A stretch of DNA of 64,000 nt, taken from positions 42,734,766-42,798,765 of the forward strand of contig JAUPFT010000016.1 in the NCBI GenBank assembly GCA_036936625.1, read 5' to 3'. This document shows positions 31,738 to 42,157 of the stretch, in pieces. Source of the stretch: Parnassius smintheus behrii (taxonomy: Eukaryota > Arthropoda > Insecta > Lepidoptera > Papilionidae). The notes beneath the pieces are model-generated. The model was not told the DNA's origin. It saw nothing but the letters and a program-made list of their open reading frames with translations, and ran no database searches. Made by a program: the position numbers and the translations under genes. Numbering within the stretch: position 1 is the first letter of the stretch; each line of letters begins with the position of its first letter.

Positions 31738-32568
31738 ATGGAGACACGCACACACACGATAACATTTGAAAATATTAATGATTCAACTCAATCTCTTCAT
31801 CTATCATGTGGGAATCCATGGAATGTGAATGGCGGTTTAATTTTATTTTGTTTAGTTATAACTTTTGTTAGTTTGCGCGTTTACCTCCAAAAAAACCGTT
31901 CGTCGTATCTATCTCCTCAGTTTCAAGGCACTCCCCTTGTTGCCTCAGCCAGTATCGGAATCCTCGGCGTCGACATATCGAGTGACGTGTAGTTTCGTGA
32001 TCACTTGGAAGAGAAGGCCAAACTGGCCTCTAAAAAGCTTGGCGGGCTCACCAGAGCGGGACAGTATTTTATGCCGGCTCACCGCCTGCAACTTTACAAG
32101 GCGCAGGTTCGGTCGCTAATGGAATACAGTTCCCATCTCTGGGCCGGGGCTCCCTAGTGCCAGCTCTTGCCATTTGATCGCATCCAGCGCAGAGCAGTTC
32201 GAAGCGTCGGCGACCGACCTCTTTCCGATCGGCTTGACTCACTGCGAAGAGATGTTGCATCTCTTTGCGTATTTTACGCATCTACCACGGGGAGTGCTCA
32301 GACGAATTGTTTGGTCTAATTCCTGCACAATTTCCCCACATCGCGACATCAACACCGTCTGGATGACTGGCGGTCCACCACCGTACGATTTAAAAGAAGT
32401 TTTCTTCCTCGCATAACTTCCTTGTGGAATCGACTACCACCAGAGATTTTTCCGAACCGATACGACTTAGGGACCTTCAAGAAAAGAGCCCACTCCTTTT
32501 TAAAACTTTTATTAAAAATGGTGAGCCGTGTGCTCGTTCGCCCCCTCTCTGATATAAAAAAAACTAAT
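31738..32568 (+). pseudogene. CR1-like LINE ORF2 3' part
   Basis: The RT C-terminal region lies in shifting frames: TPLVASASIGILGVDISSDV, then QFYMPAHRLQLYKAQVRSLM- and EYSSHLWAGAP-like peptides, RIQRRAVRSVGDRPLSDRL, and finally TSLWNRLPPEIFPNRYDLG with FKKRAHSFL. It ends GTGTGCTCGTTCGCCCCCTC...ATAAAAAAA. Stops and frameshifts are numerous. The same LINE end occurs at 33290-33733, and its tail is shared with SINE A. Confidence 0.82.
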
Positions 32569-32569
32569 A

Positions 32570-33255
32570 AAATTAGTTTTTTTCGGTTAACAAATTCCAA
32601 AATTTTCGGTGTTTCATCCTGTCGTTCACTTTTGAATTTTTCCAAAAATTTTTGTTATTTACGTTTGACATAAAACAACAGGTTAATTAGAAGTATAGTA
32701 ATAAGGTGAAAACTTGTGTGCATTCAAAATACTTTAAAAAATTGACGTATAACATGAGCGCTTAAGGCACAGATGAATTACACGAAAGTTTTTAATTTCC
32801 TAATTTTTCTAAATAAATCTCTCTAAATTTCATTACAATAGGTTCAGTCACTCTAGACTTTCTCGGGCATACACAGACTTCAATGGTATTTATGTATAGA
32901 TACAATATTAATAATATTAAGGTTTGATAAAGCTAAAACAACACGATGACGATCCTAAAGAGAACAGTTGATATTAGTCATGAAATTATTGTATTGTCAT
33001 TAGTCCTTTACCATCAAAATGTCAGATTATTCAGATATCTGAAAATGTCTGAAAAATAAGTTACAAAATTCCGTTATACACACATATTTCATAAGGGTGA
33101 ATGGAAACATCTTAATCATCCAACTAGGTGCTAAGGTCCTTTTGCTGTCTAGGAGTCCGTCTGGTTATGTAACACCCTCTTACCTAGGGGAATCCCTCAA
33201 ACAACAGCGCTTGTCTTCTCTGATCTCAACCCCCGTACTTATATATTATACACAT
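32570..33255. other. Unassigned AT-rich DNA
   Basis: Nothing recognised. Confidence 0.4.
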
Positions 33256-34064
33256 ACATATATAAGTAAAGTAAAGTAAAGTAAAGAAAAAAAAGACCGA
33301 GTGCTTTCCGATCGGCTCGATTCACTGGCGCTGCGAAGAGATGTTGCATCTCTTTGCGTATTTTATCGCATTTATCACGGGGAGTGCTCTGAGGAATTGT
33401 TCGGATTAATCCCAGCCGCCAAATTTCGTGAACGCACTACACGGCAAACGTCTCGATACCATCCACACCATCTGGATGCTTGGCGGTCCACCACTGTACG
33501 TTTCACAAGGAGTTTTCTTCCACGTACAACCTCTCTGTGGAATAGTTGACCACCGGCGATTTTTCCGGACCGATACGACCTGGGGACCTTCAAGAAAAGA
33601 GCTTACTCCTTTCTAAAGGGCCAGCAACGCACCCGCAATTCTCCTGGTGTTGCGGTTGATCATGGGCGGCGGTAGTCACTTAACATCAGGTGAGCCGCAT
33701 GCTCGTTTGCCCCCTCTTCTATAAAAAAAAAGTAAAGTAAAGTTACAGCCTATATACGTCCCACTGCTGGGCACAGGCCTCCTGGTTTGCCACAGGTTTT
33801 AGGGCAAGGAAGTGTCCGCCGCGCTGCCCCAATGCGTGTTGGCGAACTTCACATGTCTTCGAAATATTTTTTTTATTATTCCTCAGACATGCAGGTATCC
33901 TCACGATGTTTTCCTTCACCGCCAAGCACGTGGTAAATCAGCACTTAAAATGGCATTTAACATTTTCATTGGTGCCGGTGGGGATCGAACTCGGGTTACT
34001 CGCATTCTGTTATATTTACTGCGAGCGTTAACCACTGAGCTACCACGGCTCACATATATAAGTA
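33256..34064 (-). mobile_element. tRNA SINE family C with 13-bp target duplication, carrying a nested LINE
   Basis: ACATATATAAGTA occurs at 33256-33268 and 34052-34064. The minus-strand head (from 34051) has an A box (TAGCTCAGTGG) and a B box (GAGTTCGATCC). The body contains GGAGGCCTGTGCCCAGCAG, and the tail is a (CTTTA)n repeat. The tail is split, with TAAAG units on both sides of the LINE piece at 33287-33733. A second copy is at 62085-62438. Confidence 0.85.
33287..33733 (+). mobile_element. CR1-like LINE 3' end nested in the family C SINE tail
   Basis: 5'-truncated. It encodes LSDRLDSLALRRDVASLCVF and YRIYHGECSEELFGLIPAA, with the usual TSLWN..P..IFPDRYDLG ending split by frameshifts. 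It ends GTAGTCACTTAACATCAGGT...CTCTTCTATAAAAAAAA and joins AGTAAAGTAAAG repeats. Confidence 0.85.
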
Positions 34065-34109
34065 CGGTGGACAAATTCGTATAAAGCGTATAAATAATTT
34101 ATTTTCATG

Positions 34110-34450
34110 GTAGAGCCATGCTATAGGTAGTTTAGTAGTTAGTTAGTTTAGTTGCTTTAGGTAGTTATTAGTAATATAGTTGTAGCTCGAATGGGTCGGC
34201 TCGACCGGGGAACGACCACCCTCTCACAGAACACCGGTGTAAAATAGCAGTTCAACGCTGCTGTATTACGTATGGTAAGTAAAGAAAACCATCTCATGAA
34301 TAACCTATCTTACTGGAAACGAGAAATTCCATCTCAATCCTCACGGGTGATGACGCATTTGCATTTTGTAATAGCTTCAGCATTTTGATGAATATGACGG
34401 CAACCATTTATCATCTGATAGACTGTGTGCGCGTTACCCTATAAAAATAT
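34110..34450 (+). mobile_element. SINE family A, copy 10 (diverged)
   Basis: A head with extra TTAGTTAGTT repeats, a recognisable body (GGGTCGGCTCGACCGGGGAA) and a weak tail (GACTGTGTGCGCGTTACCCT). It is more diverged than most copies. Confidence 0.65.
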
Positions 34451-34974
34451 TATAATATATTAGATGGATAGTCTCAGGTTGAAATAAAAGCGGTAACATT
34501 TGATTCTTGGTTATTTTATTGTTGGTAACTCTTTTTGTATTATTTTAAAAGATGACAGTCCCCTATCATATGTCAACGTTTTTCAGAAAGATATTAATCG
34601 TTTACGTACTTCGCTGGATGTTTATATTCGCGAAACGGTCCATGAGTGAGGTCAAGTAGGATTTTTGCGATAAGCCTCAGAGCTTTCCTGAAATAGAACA
34701 TAGAGATGAAAATAAATCTTTGGAAAATAAACCCGAATATCTGGTTCACTCTGAAGCAACGTCGATCCAGACTTTTTTGAACAAATTTGTTTGCTTCGCA
34801 AGCAACGTTTCAGTTTTGTGTTAAATGTATAAGTTTTCAATATAAACTTTCGCCAACGCTTCTTCGAATAATTCGGGTAAATATATAAATGATCGATTCG
34901 TATTCTTAAATGAAGGCGGTAGATCTTTTGTAATTTGTTTTTAATTCAGTCAAAATTCAATCGAGTGTAATGAA
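34451..34974. other. Unassigned AT-rich DNA
   Basis: Nothing recognised. Confidence 0.4.
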
Positions 34975-36690
34975 AAGCGTGGTACAGCCTCGCTTCAGGT
35001 GTACTATAATTGTAGCACAAATGGGTGGGCTCACCCCGGGTTGGACCACGCTCTCACAGAATATCAGCATAAAATAGCAGCTTAATGCTGTATTTCATAT
35101 GATGATTGTAGACACCCTTTTTAATGGGAACAAGGCATTCTATCTTAGTTCGCAGGGTGACAATGCATCTATATTTTGATTCTTAATTAAGGATAAATGT
35201 AGATATCTATGGGTCACAGCATTCACTTACTATCATGTAGACCGTGTGTTCGTCTTTAATTCTAATAAAAATGCGTCTCTATTAATACAAATATAATAAA
35301 ATGCGAGTTTGCCAGTGTTGGTTTGTCTTTCTTTCACGCAGCATTGGGGCAATGGATCAACACCTTTTTTGTATACAGATTGTTAATTGGTCGGGGAAAG
35401 ACCTATGCGTGACGTTATATCCAGAAAATGTACGGTTTCTATAGAACTGATATGAAGCATGATTCTGTAGTAGTGATAATGTTAACTTTATTTGCATTGT
35501 TATTACTTCTTCATGCGACTTTAGGCTCCGGAATAACACATCGTTCGTGATTTTTTGAATTGATGTAGTTTTTCGACTTCCATACGGGCGAAGCTGCGGA
35601 TAAATTCTAGTGTTATATAAATTGCAGTCCTAGTTAAACTGAGTTTAACTAGGATAATGATATGCAGTTAAAAGTGTTATTAGTAACGATAAAAAGTGTT
35701 TAACACTAGTTGTCTCCGCGCCTTCTTTTGTTATGATATTGATCATGGTTTATTTATAATTTTAATGGCGCCAAGATCCATAAAGACACGAATCTAGACG
35801 AAATATGTCGATCAAATAAACGGGTTCACAAACAGATTAACGGACGGACTCACAAACGGACTAAGAAATGAATTGGACAAACTATACGCTTGTGTTTCAT
35901 ATTTTAAATAAACAAAAAATAACCGCTATAACGTAATCCACAATTTACTCCCTAATTTCGCAACCAACAGATAAGATACAGCCCTGATAAAGCAAGCTCC
36001 ATCAACAATTATTGGTACCGTCGTATGAGTCACCATTAATATGAAAGTATATATCATGCCATTAATATTAAAAATATTTGAAATAAAAATTAAATACCAC
36101 AATTCAATGCACACCTAACATTAAGTACCTAATTACACTAACAACATGAATGAATTTAGGACACCTATTATATCTCATTCTGCAAACAAATGAAAAATAA
36201 AACTAAAATCAACCGAGAAAAAAGCCTTTCGACCTTTGAGTTATAACTGTGATCGAGCTCAAAATTAGTTGAGTTTTCTATCAAGAAATCATTAGTAGCA
36301 GCCCGGAGTCAAGATTGTAGCGGTGTTTCATTCCTGTGGCCACAAAGCACGTAAAGCCGTTAGTTTTGCATGCGATCTCCCTACATATGAGTGGATTACC
36401 GCCCCATCGCACTATGACCAACCAACCAACCAACCAACCACCAACTATGAGAGCGAAAGAAAATAAAGTGCAGCTATGCTTGCATGCACTCGTTACCCAT
36501 AATCCGGTATTGCATCAATCCGATATTGTAAAGGAAGGCGAAATTAATTTGGTGCTTTCGTACGTATCATAGAATATCTTTACCGAAAGGTTCGTACATA
36601 TTATCTGAACGACGTGGATAAATAGCTAGTCTCCGTTGAGACCGGCCACGCCTTGAGCTAAGTTATTGTATTATATGTAATGTAATATAT
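34975..36690 (-). repeat. Repeated block B, inverted copy B2, ending in an old SINE A
   Basis: Inverse of 16195-17810, including the AACC microsatellite (about 36418-36440) and a clean hairpin CCTAGTTAAACTGAGTTTAACTAGG-type structure near 35632. The SINE portion (34975-35275) is shared with copy B1, so the SINE was present before duplication. The block stops abruptly at 36690 against gypsy gag sequence. Confidence 0.7.
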
Positions 36691-36691
36691 T

Positions 36692-37733
36692 GTTGAGATA
36701 GAGCTGTAGCTCCATCTCCAAGTTTGAGTTCGTCCAGTGATTTCTTCATGTCAGCCATTACGTTGTCAACCCGATGGTTTACTTGGTCGATTCGGGTTTC
36801 AGCTTTCTCGATTCGGTTTTCAGCTTTCGCGATTTGGGTTTCAGCTTCCGACAGGCGGTTGTCATGCAGAGCAACCCTATCCTTCACCTCCTTTTTCTCC
36901 TTCCCGAAGGTAGCGTGAAGGTCCTTCATGAGGAGCATCTGCTCATCCAGCCGACGGGCCTGGTCTTCCTGTCGGCGGGCCTGTTCCTCCTGTCCGCCCC
37001 GCAGCTGCTCTTCCAATCGGCGTGCCTGTTCCGCATGCTGGCGAGCCTGTTCCTCCTGTCGGCGAGCCTGCTCCTCCTGTCGGCGAGCCTGCTCCTGCAG
37101 CATCACCATCAGATCACCTAAGTCAGGCGCTGCAGATGTAGGAGCTACCGACGGGCCTGCAGACGGTGGCTGGCCCTCCGACGTCTGCGGCGTTGCACCA
37201 CCAAATCTTCGTTGGTCCGTCTCCTGCTGGCGTTGACTTCGGGTACGGACACCCTCCGTTTCCTCCTAAGGTAAAATCGGCATGATTTTATCCCACTTCT
37301 GACACCAATTGTTACGAGCTTGAGGTTCGTGACAATAAAAATTGCCAACACAAATTGGCACAAATTAAAACTTAAAACATTAATAATTAAACACACTAAT
37401 TCACTTTCTTCCGCTCCGAAGCTTCGCTTGTCTTGCCAAATCCAATACTGCCCCGATCGTATCTTGCAGCGCCTATATATACAAATTAGCAATGAAGCAT
37501 CCGGAATATTCAAGTTAATGCGCGCAAAGCGACGAGTGTTCGAGTGTAGATTTTCGAGAAACTTAGTTCTTCGGATGGTGCTGTCGATTTGTGATGTCAT
37601 TTTCAGCAAAGCTCCCCTCGCTCTCGTTCCTGACACTAGATGGCGCTAGTGTCGTCGACTGGAGCGCGTAACTTATTCCGATTCACAACTAGAAGGCGCT
37701 AGCGCTGAATTAAAGGAAGGTTTTGTTACGACA
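36692..37733 (-). mobile_element. Truncated gypsy-type copy (gag 5' part and 5' LTR)
   Basis: LTR 37320-37733, tRNA-Leu primer site, then gag running left with the QARRQEEQ coiled coil (37109-36720), cut at 36692. LTR, gag and the flank to the right match 14890-16540. This is therefore part of a duplicated block rather than an independent insertion. Confidence 0.8.
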
Positions 37734-38010
37734 ATACATTCACGTATACAATACGTTACATTATATGGTTTTGAACATAATTTTCCCACATTTTCAAATA
37801 TGTTATATTTATAATTTAAATTGTTAAGATCAAATAAATACAATAAACATTTTAAGTGTTATTCGATGAAAACATTTTATTTTTTATTTTCCTACTGCTT
37901 CCAATACACCCATCAATAAAGTCCAATTCGCCCAATAATATAGCAATATATTACATTACATATAATACAATAACTTAGCTCAAGGCGTGGCCGGTCTCAA
38001 CGGAGACTAG
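37734..38010 (+). repeat. Block B, copy B3, left piece
   Basis: Matches 15942-16250 with a few small deletions. It is interrupted at CTAT by the gypsy-type element and resumes at 41082. Confidence 0.75.
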
Positions 38011-38014
38011 CTAT

Positions 38015-38407
38015 TGTTACGCGCTCCAATCGACGATATACTAGCGCCATCTAGTGTCAGGAACGAGAGCGAGTAGAGCGTGTAAAGAATGACATCACAG
38101 ATCTCTCGACCGACAGCGCCGCCCGAGGAACTAAGTTTCTAGAAAATCTATACTCGAGCTCTCGGTACCTTACGCGTGTTTACTTGAACATTCCGGATAC
38201 TTTGCTAATTTGAATAAGTAGGTGGCGCAAGATGCGATCGAGACAGTGTTGATTTGACGAAACAAGCGAAGCTTCGGAGCGGAATTAAGTGGATTAGTGT
38301 GTTTTATTATTAGTGTTTTAACTTTAATTTGTGTAAAGTAAATTAAAGTGTTAATTTAGGTAATTTTATCGGCAATTTTTATTGTCACGAACCTCAAGCT
38401 CGTAACA
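38015..38407 (+). repeat. 5' LTR of young gypsy-type element
   Basis: TGTTACGCGCTCC...AGCTCGTAACA, with short inverted ends TGTTAC/GTAACA. It contains TAGCGCCATCTAGTGTCAGG. Confidence 0.92.
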
Positions 38408-38408
38408 A

Positions 38409-38426
38409 TTGGTGTCAGAAGTGGGA
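38409..38426 (+). promoter_or_regulatory. Primer binding site (tRNA-Leu)
   Basis: TTGGTGTCAGAAGTGGGA is complementary to the 3' end of an insect tRNA-Leu (CCCACTTCTGACA plus CCA), one base inside the LTR. Confidence 0.8.
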
Positions 38427-38433
38427 TAAAATA

Positions 38434-40725
38434 ATGCCGATTTTACCTAAGGAGGAAACGGAGGGTGTCCGTACCCGAAGTCAACGCCAGCAGGAGACGG
38501 ACCAGAGGAGATTTGGTGGTGCAACGCCGCAGATGTCTGAGGGCCAGCCGCCGGCCACGGAAACCGGTCCGTCAGCAGCTTCTACGTCTGTGGCACCTGA
38601 CTTAGGTGCTCTGATGGTGATGCTGCAACAGTTGCGGGGCGGACTGGAGGAACAGGCCCGCCGACAGGAGGAACAGGTCCGGCGGTTGGAAGAGCAGCTG
38701 CGGGGCGGACAAGAGGAGCAGGCCCGCCGACAGGAGGAACAGGCCCGCCGACAGGAGGAACAGGCCCGTCGGTTGGAAGATCAGCAGGCGGAACAGGCTC
38801 GTCGGTCGGAAGAGCAGATGCTCCTCATGAAGGACCTTCACGCTACCTTTGGGAAAGAGATAAGGCAGGTGAAGGATAGGGTTGCTCAACACGACAACCG
38901 CCTGTCGGAAGCCGAAACCCGAATCGAAGAACATGAAACCCGAATCAACCATGTGAACAATCGGGTTGACAACGTGATGGCTGACGTGAAGAAAACGCTA
39001 AACGACCTCAAACTTGGGGATGGAACTACAGCTCCCGTAGTAGCTGCAGCACCTTCGCTACGTGGATTCAAAGTGCCGCCGTTCGACGGGACCTCTTCCT
39101 GGTCGGCCTACAAAATCCAGTTCGAGGCCGTCATGGAGGCGAACGGCTGGAATAAAAGCCAAGCCATGACTGCACTCACCCTAGGCCTGCGCGACCAAGC
39201 CTTAACTGTGTTGGAAGCTCTCGGTAGGAAAGTGACCTATGAGCAGCTTCTTGAGGCCTTGGAGGCGAGATATGGTGACGCTCACCTGGAACACGTCTTT
39301 CGCGCGCAGCTTAAAGATCGCGTGCAACGCAGCCACGAAAACCTGCAGCAGTGGGCCCTTGAGGTGGAGAAGATGGTTCGTAAAGCATACCAGTCTGTAC
39401 CTGCGCTCATTGGAGGGAACCTGGTGCAAACATTCATCGACGGCATCCGCGACCTGGAAGTCAGAGCTGCTGTGAGGCTCGGGCACCACGAGACGCTTAA
39501 GGACGCCTTGGCCCATGCACTGGAGGTAGAAGCCGTGCGGCAGGATCATCGTTCCCATCGCGTCAGGGAGGTTGCAGCAGCTACAGTTCGCGACCGCAAC
39601 AAAGGATACAGCCCTAGGTGCTATGGCTGTGGGGAAAAGGGCCACCTTCGATCCAGCTGCCCTAAGCGAACCGCAGAAAGGGAAAGTGAACGATATCAAG
39701 AGGGTAGTGCAGCTAACGGCACTGCCTGGCGGCGACAGGATCATCGTTCACCTCACGCTAGGGAGGTTGCAGCAGTTACGGTTCGCGACCACAATAAAAG
39801 ATACAGCCCTAGGTGCTATGGCTGTGGGGAAAGGGGCCATCTTCGGTCCAGCTGCCCTAAGCACACCCTAGGAAGGGAAGGTGAACGGTCTCAGAAAGGA
39901 AGTGCGGCTAACAGCACCGCCCAGCAGCAGCTGGAATACGACTTTGAGATCAAACATCGCAGCGAGAAATCTCATGGCAACGCAGATGCATTGTCAAGAA
40001 GACCTTGTCCTGAAGATGGTAACCATTGTAGTAGGCAAGGTAAGGAAGTGGTATCCGTGAGGATGCTCAGGACAGACCACCTCAGTAACGGGTGGAAGGA
40101 CAGCCTACGACGTGCACAGCAGGAAGATCCAGACATCAAGCCGATTCTGGGATGTATGAAGGCCTGTGCTACCAAGCCTAAGTGGAGGGACGTCTCAGCG
40201 ATGAGTTCAACCACGAAAAGCTATTGGGCCCAATGGGACAGCTTGCTGCTTCAGGATGGAGTCCTGTGCCGTAAATGGGACAATGGTCGAGGAGACAGCT
40301 GTCGTTTGCAAATGGTTGTCCCTAAAGCTAAAGTGCCGAATGTTCTACAGCTGTGCCATAATGGTCGTTCAAGAGTCCACCTGGGAGTTAAACGAACTCA
40401 GCTGAAGGTCCGAGAACAGTTTTACTGGGTCCATTATCGTGACGATGTCGAGGATTGGTGTCGTACATGTACAAGTTGTGCGGCTGTGCGGGGACCTCAG
40501 ACACGTAGTAGAGGAGCACCGAAATTGTACAATATTGGTGCACCACGGGATAGGACAGCCCTTGACATTGCGGAGCCGTTACAGAAAGGCGTAAGAGGGA
40601 GTCCTAAGATCGTCCATGTGGATCGCTTGGCGCGTTATCATGGGACCGATAATGCTCGGGACGAGCATGTCTTAGGAGGGGGCAGTGTTACGCGCTCCGA
40701 TCGACGATATACTAGCGCCATCTAG
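38434..40725 (+). CDS. Gag-deltaPol fusion protein of non-autonomous gypsy-type element
   Basis: 763 codons, no stop. Order: a long Gln/Arg/Glu coiled coil (62-190) and a Gag core (about 208-370, GFKVPPFDGTSSWSAYK). Two CCHC knuckles (396-409 and 461-474) lie within a duplicated segment of about 65 residues. Then come the last residues of RNase H (EYDFEIKHRSEKSHGNADAL, 501-520) and the integrase H2C2 finger (H642, H649, C676, C679). It continues to the first integrase Asp (D711 in TALDIAEPL) and jumps to the integrase tail (KIVHVDRLARYHG). RT and the rest of the integrase core are absent. The frame runs through the polypurine tract into the 3' LTR. It can form Gag but has no visible enzyme activity. 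Confidence 0.9.
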   Translation: MPILPKEETEGVRTRSQRQQETDQRRFGGATPQMSEGQPPATETGPSAASTSVAPDLGALMVMLQQLRGGLEEQARRQEEQVRRLEEQLRGGQEEQARRQEEQARRQEEQARRLEDQQAEQARRSEEQMLLMKDLHATFGKEIRQVKDRVAQHDNRLSEAETRIEEHETRINHVNNRVDNVMADVKKTLNDLKLGDGTTAPVVAAAPSLRGFKVPPFDGTSSWSAYKIQFEAVMEANGWNKSQAMTALTLGLRDQALTVLEALGRKVTYEQLLEALEARYGDAHLEHVFRAQLKDRVQRSHENLQQWALEVEKMVRKAYQSVPALIGGNLVQTFIDGIRDLEVRAAVRLGHHETLKDALAHALEVEAVRQDHRSHRVREVAAATVRDRNKGYSPRCYGCGEKGHLRSSCPKRTAERESERYQEGSAANGTAWRRQDHRSPHAREVAAVTVRDHNKRYSPRCYGCGERGHLRSSCPKHTLGREGERSQKGSAANSTAQQQLEYDFEIKHRSEKSHGNADALSRRPCPEDGNHCSRQGKEVVSVRMLRTDHLSNGWKDSLRRAQQEDPDIKPILGCMKACATKPKWRDVSAMSSTTKSYWAQWDSLLLQDGVLCRKWDNGRGDSCRLQMVVPKAKVPNVLQLCHNGRSRVHLGVKRTQLKVREQFYWVHYRDDVEDWCRTCTSCAAVRGPQTRSRGAPKLYNIGAPRDRTALDIAEPLQKGVRGSPKIVHVDRLARYHGTDNARDEHVLGGGSVTRSDRRYTSAI
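40674..40685 (+). promoter_or_regulatory. Polypurine tract
   Basis: AGGAGGGGGCAG abuts the 3' LTR. It is the expected plus-strand primer. Confidence 0.75.
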
Positions 40726-41077
40726 TGTCAGGAACGAGAGCGAGAGAGCGTGTAAAGAATGACATCACAGATCTCTCGACCGACAGCGCCGCCCGAGGAA
40801 CTAAGTTTCTAGAAAATCTATACTCGAGCTCTCGGTACCTTACGCGTGTTTACTTGAACATTCCGGATACTTTGCTAATTTGAATAAGTAGGTGGCGCAA
40901 GATGCGATCGAGACAGTGTTGATTTGACGAAACAAGCGAAGCTTCGGAGCGGAATTAAGTGGATTAGTGTGTTTTATTATTAGTGTTTTAACTTTAATTT
41001 GTGTAAAGTAAATTAAAGTGTTAATTTAGGTAATTTTATCGGCAATTTTTATTGTCACGAACCTCAAGCTCGTAACA
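40686..41077 (+). repeat. 3' LTR of young gypsy-type element
   Basis: 392 bp, identical to the 5' LTR except near 40700 (G for A) and 40740 (one base shorter). Confidence 0.92.
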
Positions 41078-41081
41078 CTAT

Positions 41082-41358
41082 TTATCCACGACGTTCAGAT
41101 AATATGTACGAACCTTTCGGTAAAGATATTCTATGATACGTACGAAAACACCAAATTAATTTCGCCTTCCTTTACAATATCGGATTGATGCAATACCGGA
41201 TTATGGGTAACGAGTGCATGCAAGCATAGCTGCACTTTATTTTCTTTCGCTCTCATAGTTGGTGGTTGGTTGGTTGGTTGGTTGGTCATAGTGCGATGGG
41301 GCGGTAATCCACTCATATGTAGGGAGATCGCATGCAAAACTAACGGCTTTACGTGCTT
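41082..41358 (+). repeat. Block B, copy B3, right piece
   Basis: Continues from TATTTATCCACGACG through the GGTT microsatellite to ACGTGCTT, matching 16250-16530. It then breaks into the inverted arm at 41365. Confidence 0.75.
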
Positions 41359-41364
41359 ACGCGC

Positions 41365-42136
41365 AAAGTCATTCAAGCAAACTCTCTGTTCTGGGAAGAA
41401 CCTACAAGAAATCTAGTAAGACTTTTTTAAAAGCATAATTTATAATACGATATTCATAGAATTAGTATGAAAACATTTATAAACAGCATGGTAGTTATCA
41501 CCTCATTCCAAGAGGACTCCCGTCGACTAAAATACGGTGTCACCTTGGTTGCGTAAAGCATTGCTGAAGGGCAAATGGACTCAGCAAACCGTATTAGAGC
41601 CTGCCATGCGAGATTCTCCTGATTTAGCGTACACATACACACAAACATATATCTAGATCATGGCCACTATTTCTTGTTTAATCCACAACTTACTTATATA
41701 TAAAAATAAACATTCAAAGAGAATTTATCAATTGTAACATAACAGCAGAAAATATTATTTCTATTTCTAAAAAAGTTCTTGCCCAAAAATTGCTTCGTCT
41801 AAAAAAATACCATTTTATAGCATTGGGTGACAAACGAGCACACAGTTCAACTGATGGTAAGTGGATGCCGTGGCCCATAGACATCCATATATATCCTCAA
41901 TTAAGGATTAAAATGCAAATGCGTTGTCAGCCCTGAGGACTAAGGTAGAATGCCGCAATTCCAGTGAAAAGGTCTCCGGTTCTCTACACTCACCATATGA
42001 AACACAGCAGCATTAAGCTGCTATTTAACACCCATATTCTGTGAGAGTGTGGTCCTGCCCCGCTTGAGCCGACCCATTCATGCTACAACAGTAACATAGC
42101 TGCAGCGTGACTCTACCACGTGGGAGGCTTGGCAGG
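41365..42136. repeat. Long inverted repeat, left arm
   Basis: About 770 bp. It holds unique-looking DNA, a minus-strand SINE A (41815-42122) and 16 bp of Dong-like LINE (GGGAGGCTTGGCAGGT). Its inverse is 44146-44914. The only differences I saw are one or two bases, for example near 41730. The 64-codon frame at 41454-41648 is identical in both arms, but only because the DNA is. Confidence 0.85.
41815..42122 (-). mobile_element. SINE family A, copy 12
   Basis: Full length within the left inverted arm. The head reads GCTGCAGCGTGACTCTACCA. It is identical over most of its length to the copy at 44159. Confidence 0.78.
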
Positions 42137-42157
42137 TGGGTTTGTATACTACATTAT

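Larger units (their letters stand above)
38011..41081 (+). mobile_element. Young non-autonomous Ty3/gypsy-type retrotransposon (Gag-deltaPol), with 4-bp target duplication
   Basis: CTAT flanks both sides (38011-38014, 41078-41081). The LTRs, 38015-38407 and 40686-41077, differ by one substitution and one single-base indel. The primer site after the 5' LTR matches tRNA-Leu and a polypurine tract precedes the 3' LTR. The interior holds one open frame with Gag and pol scraps but no protease, RT, complete RNase H or integrase core. All cis signals for copying are present, so it probably depends on enzymes from an autonomous relative. Confidence 0.9.

Noticed and set aside
41454..41648. 64-codon frame identical at 44631-44825
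   Set aside because: Explained by the inverted arms. No domain and no context as a gene.
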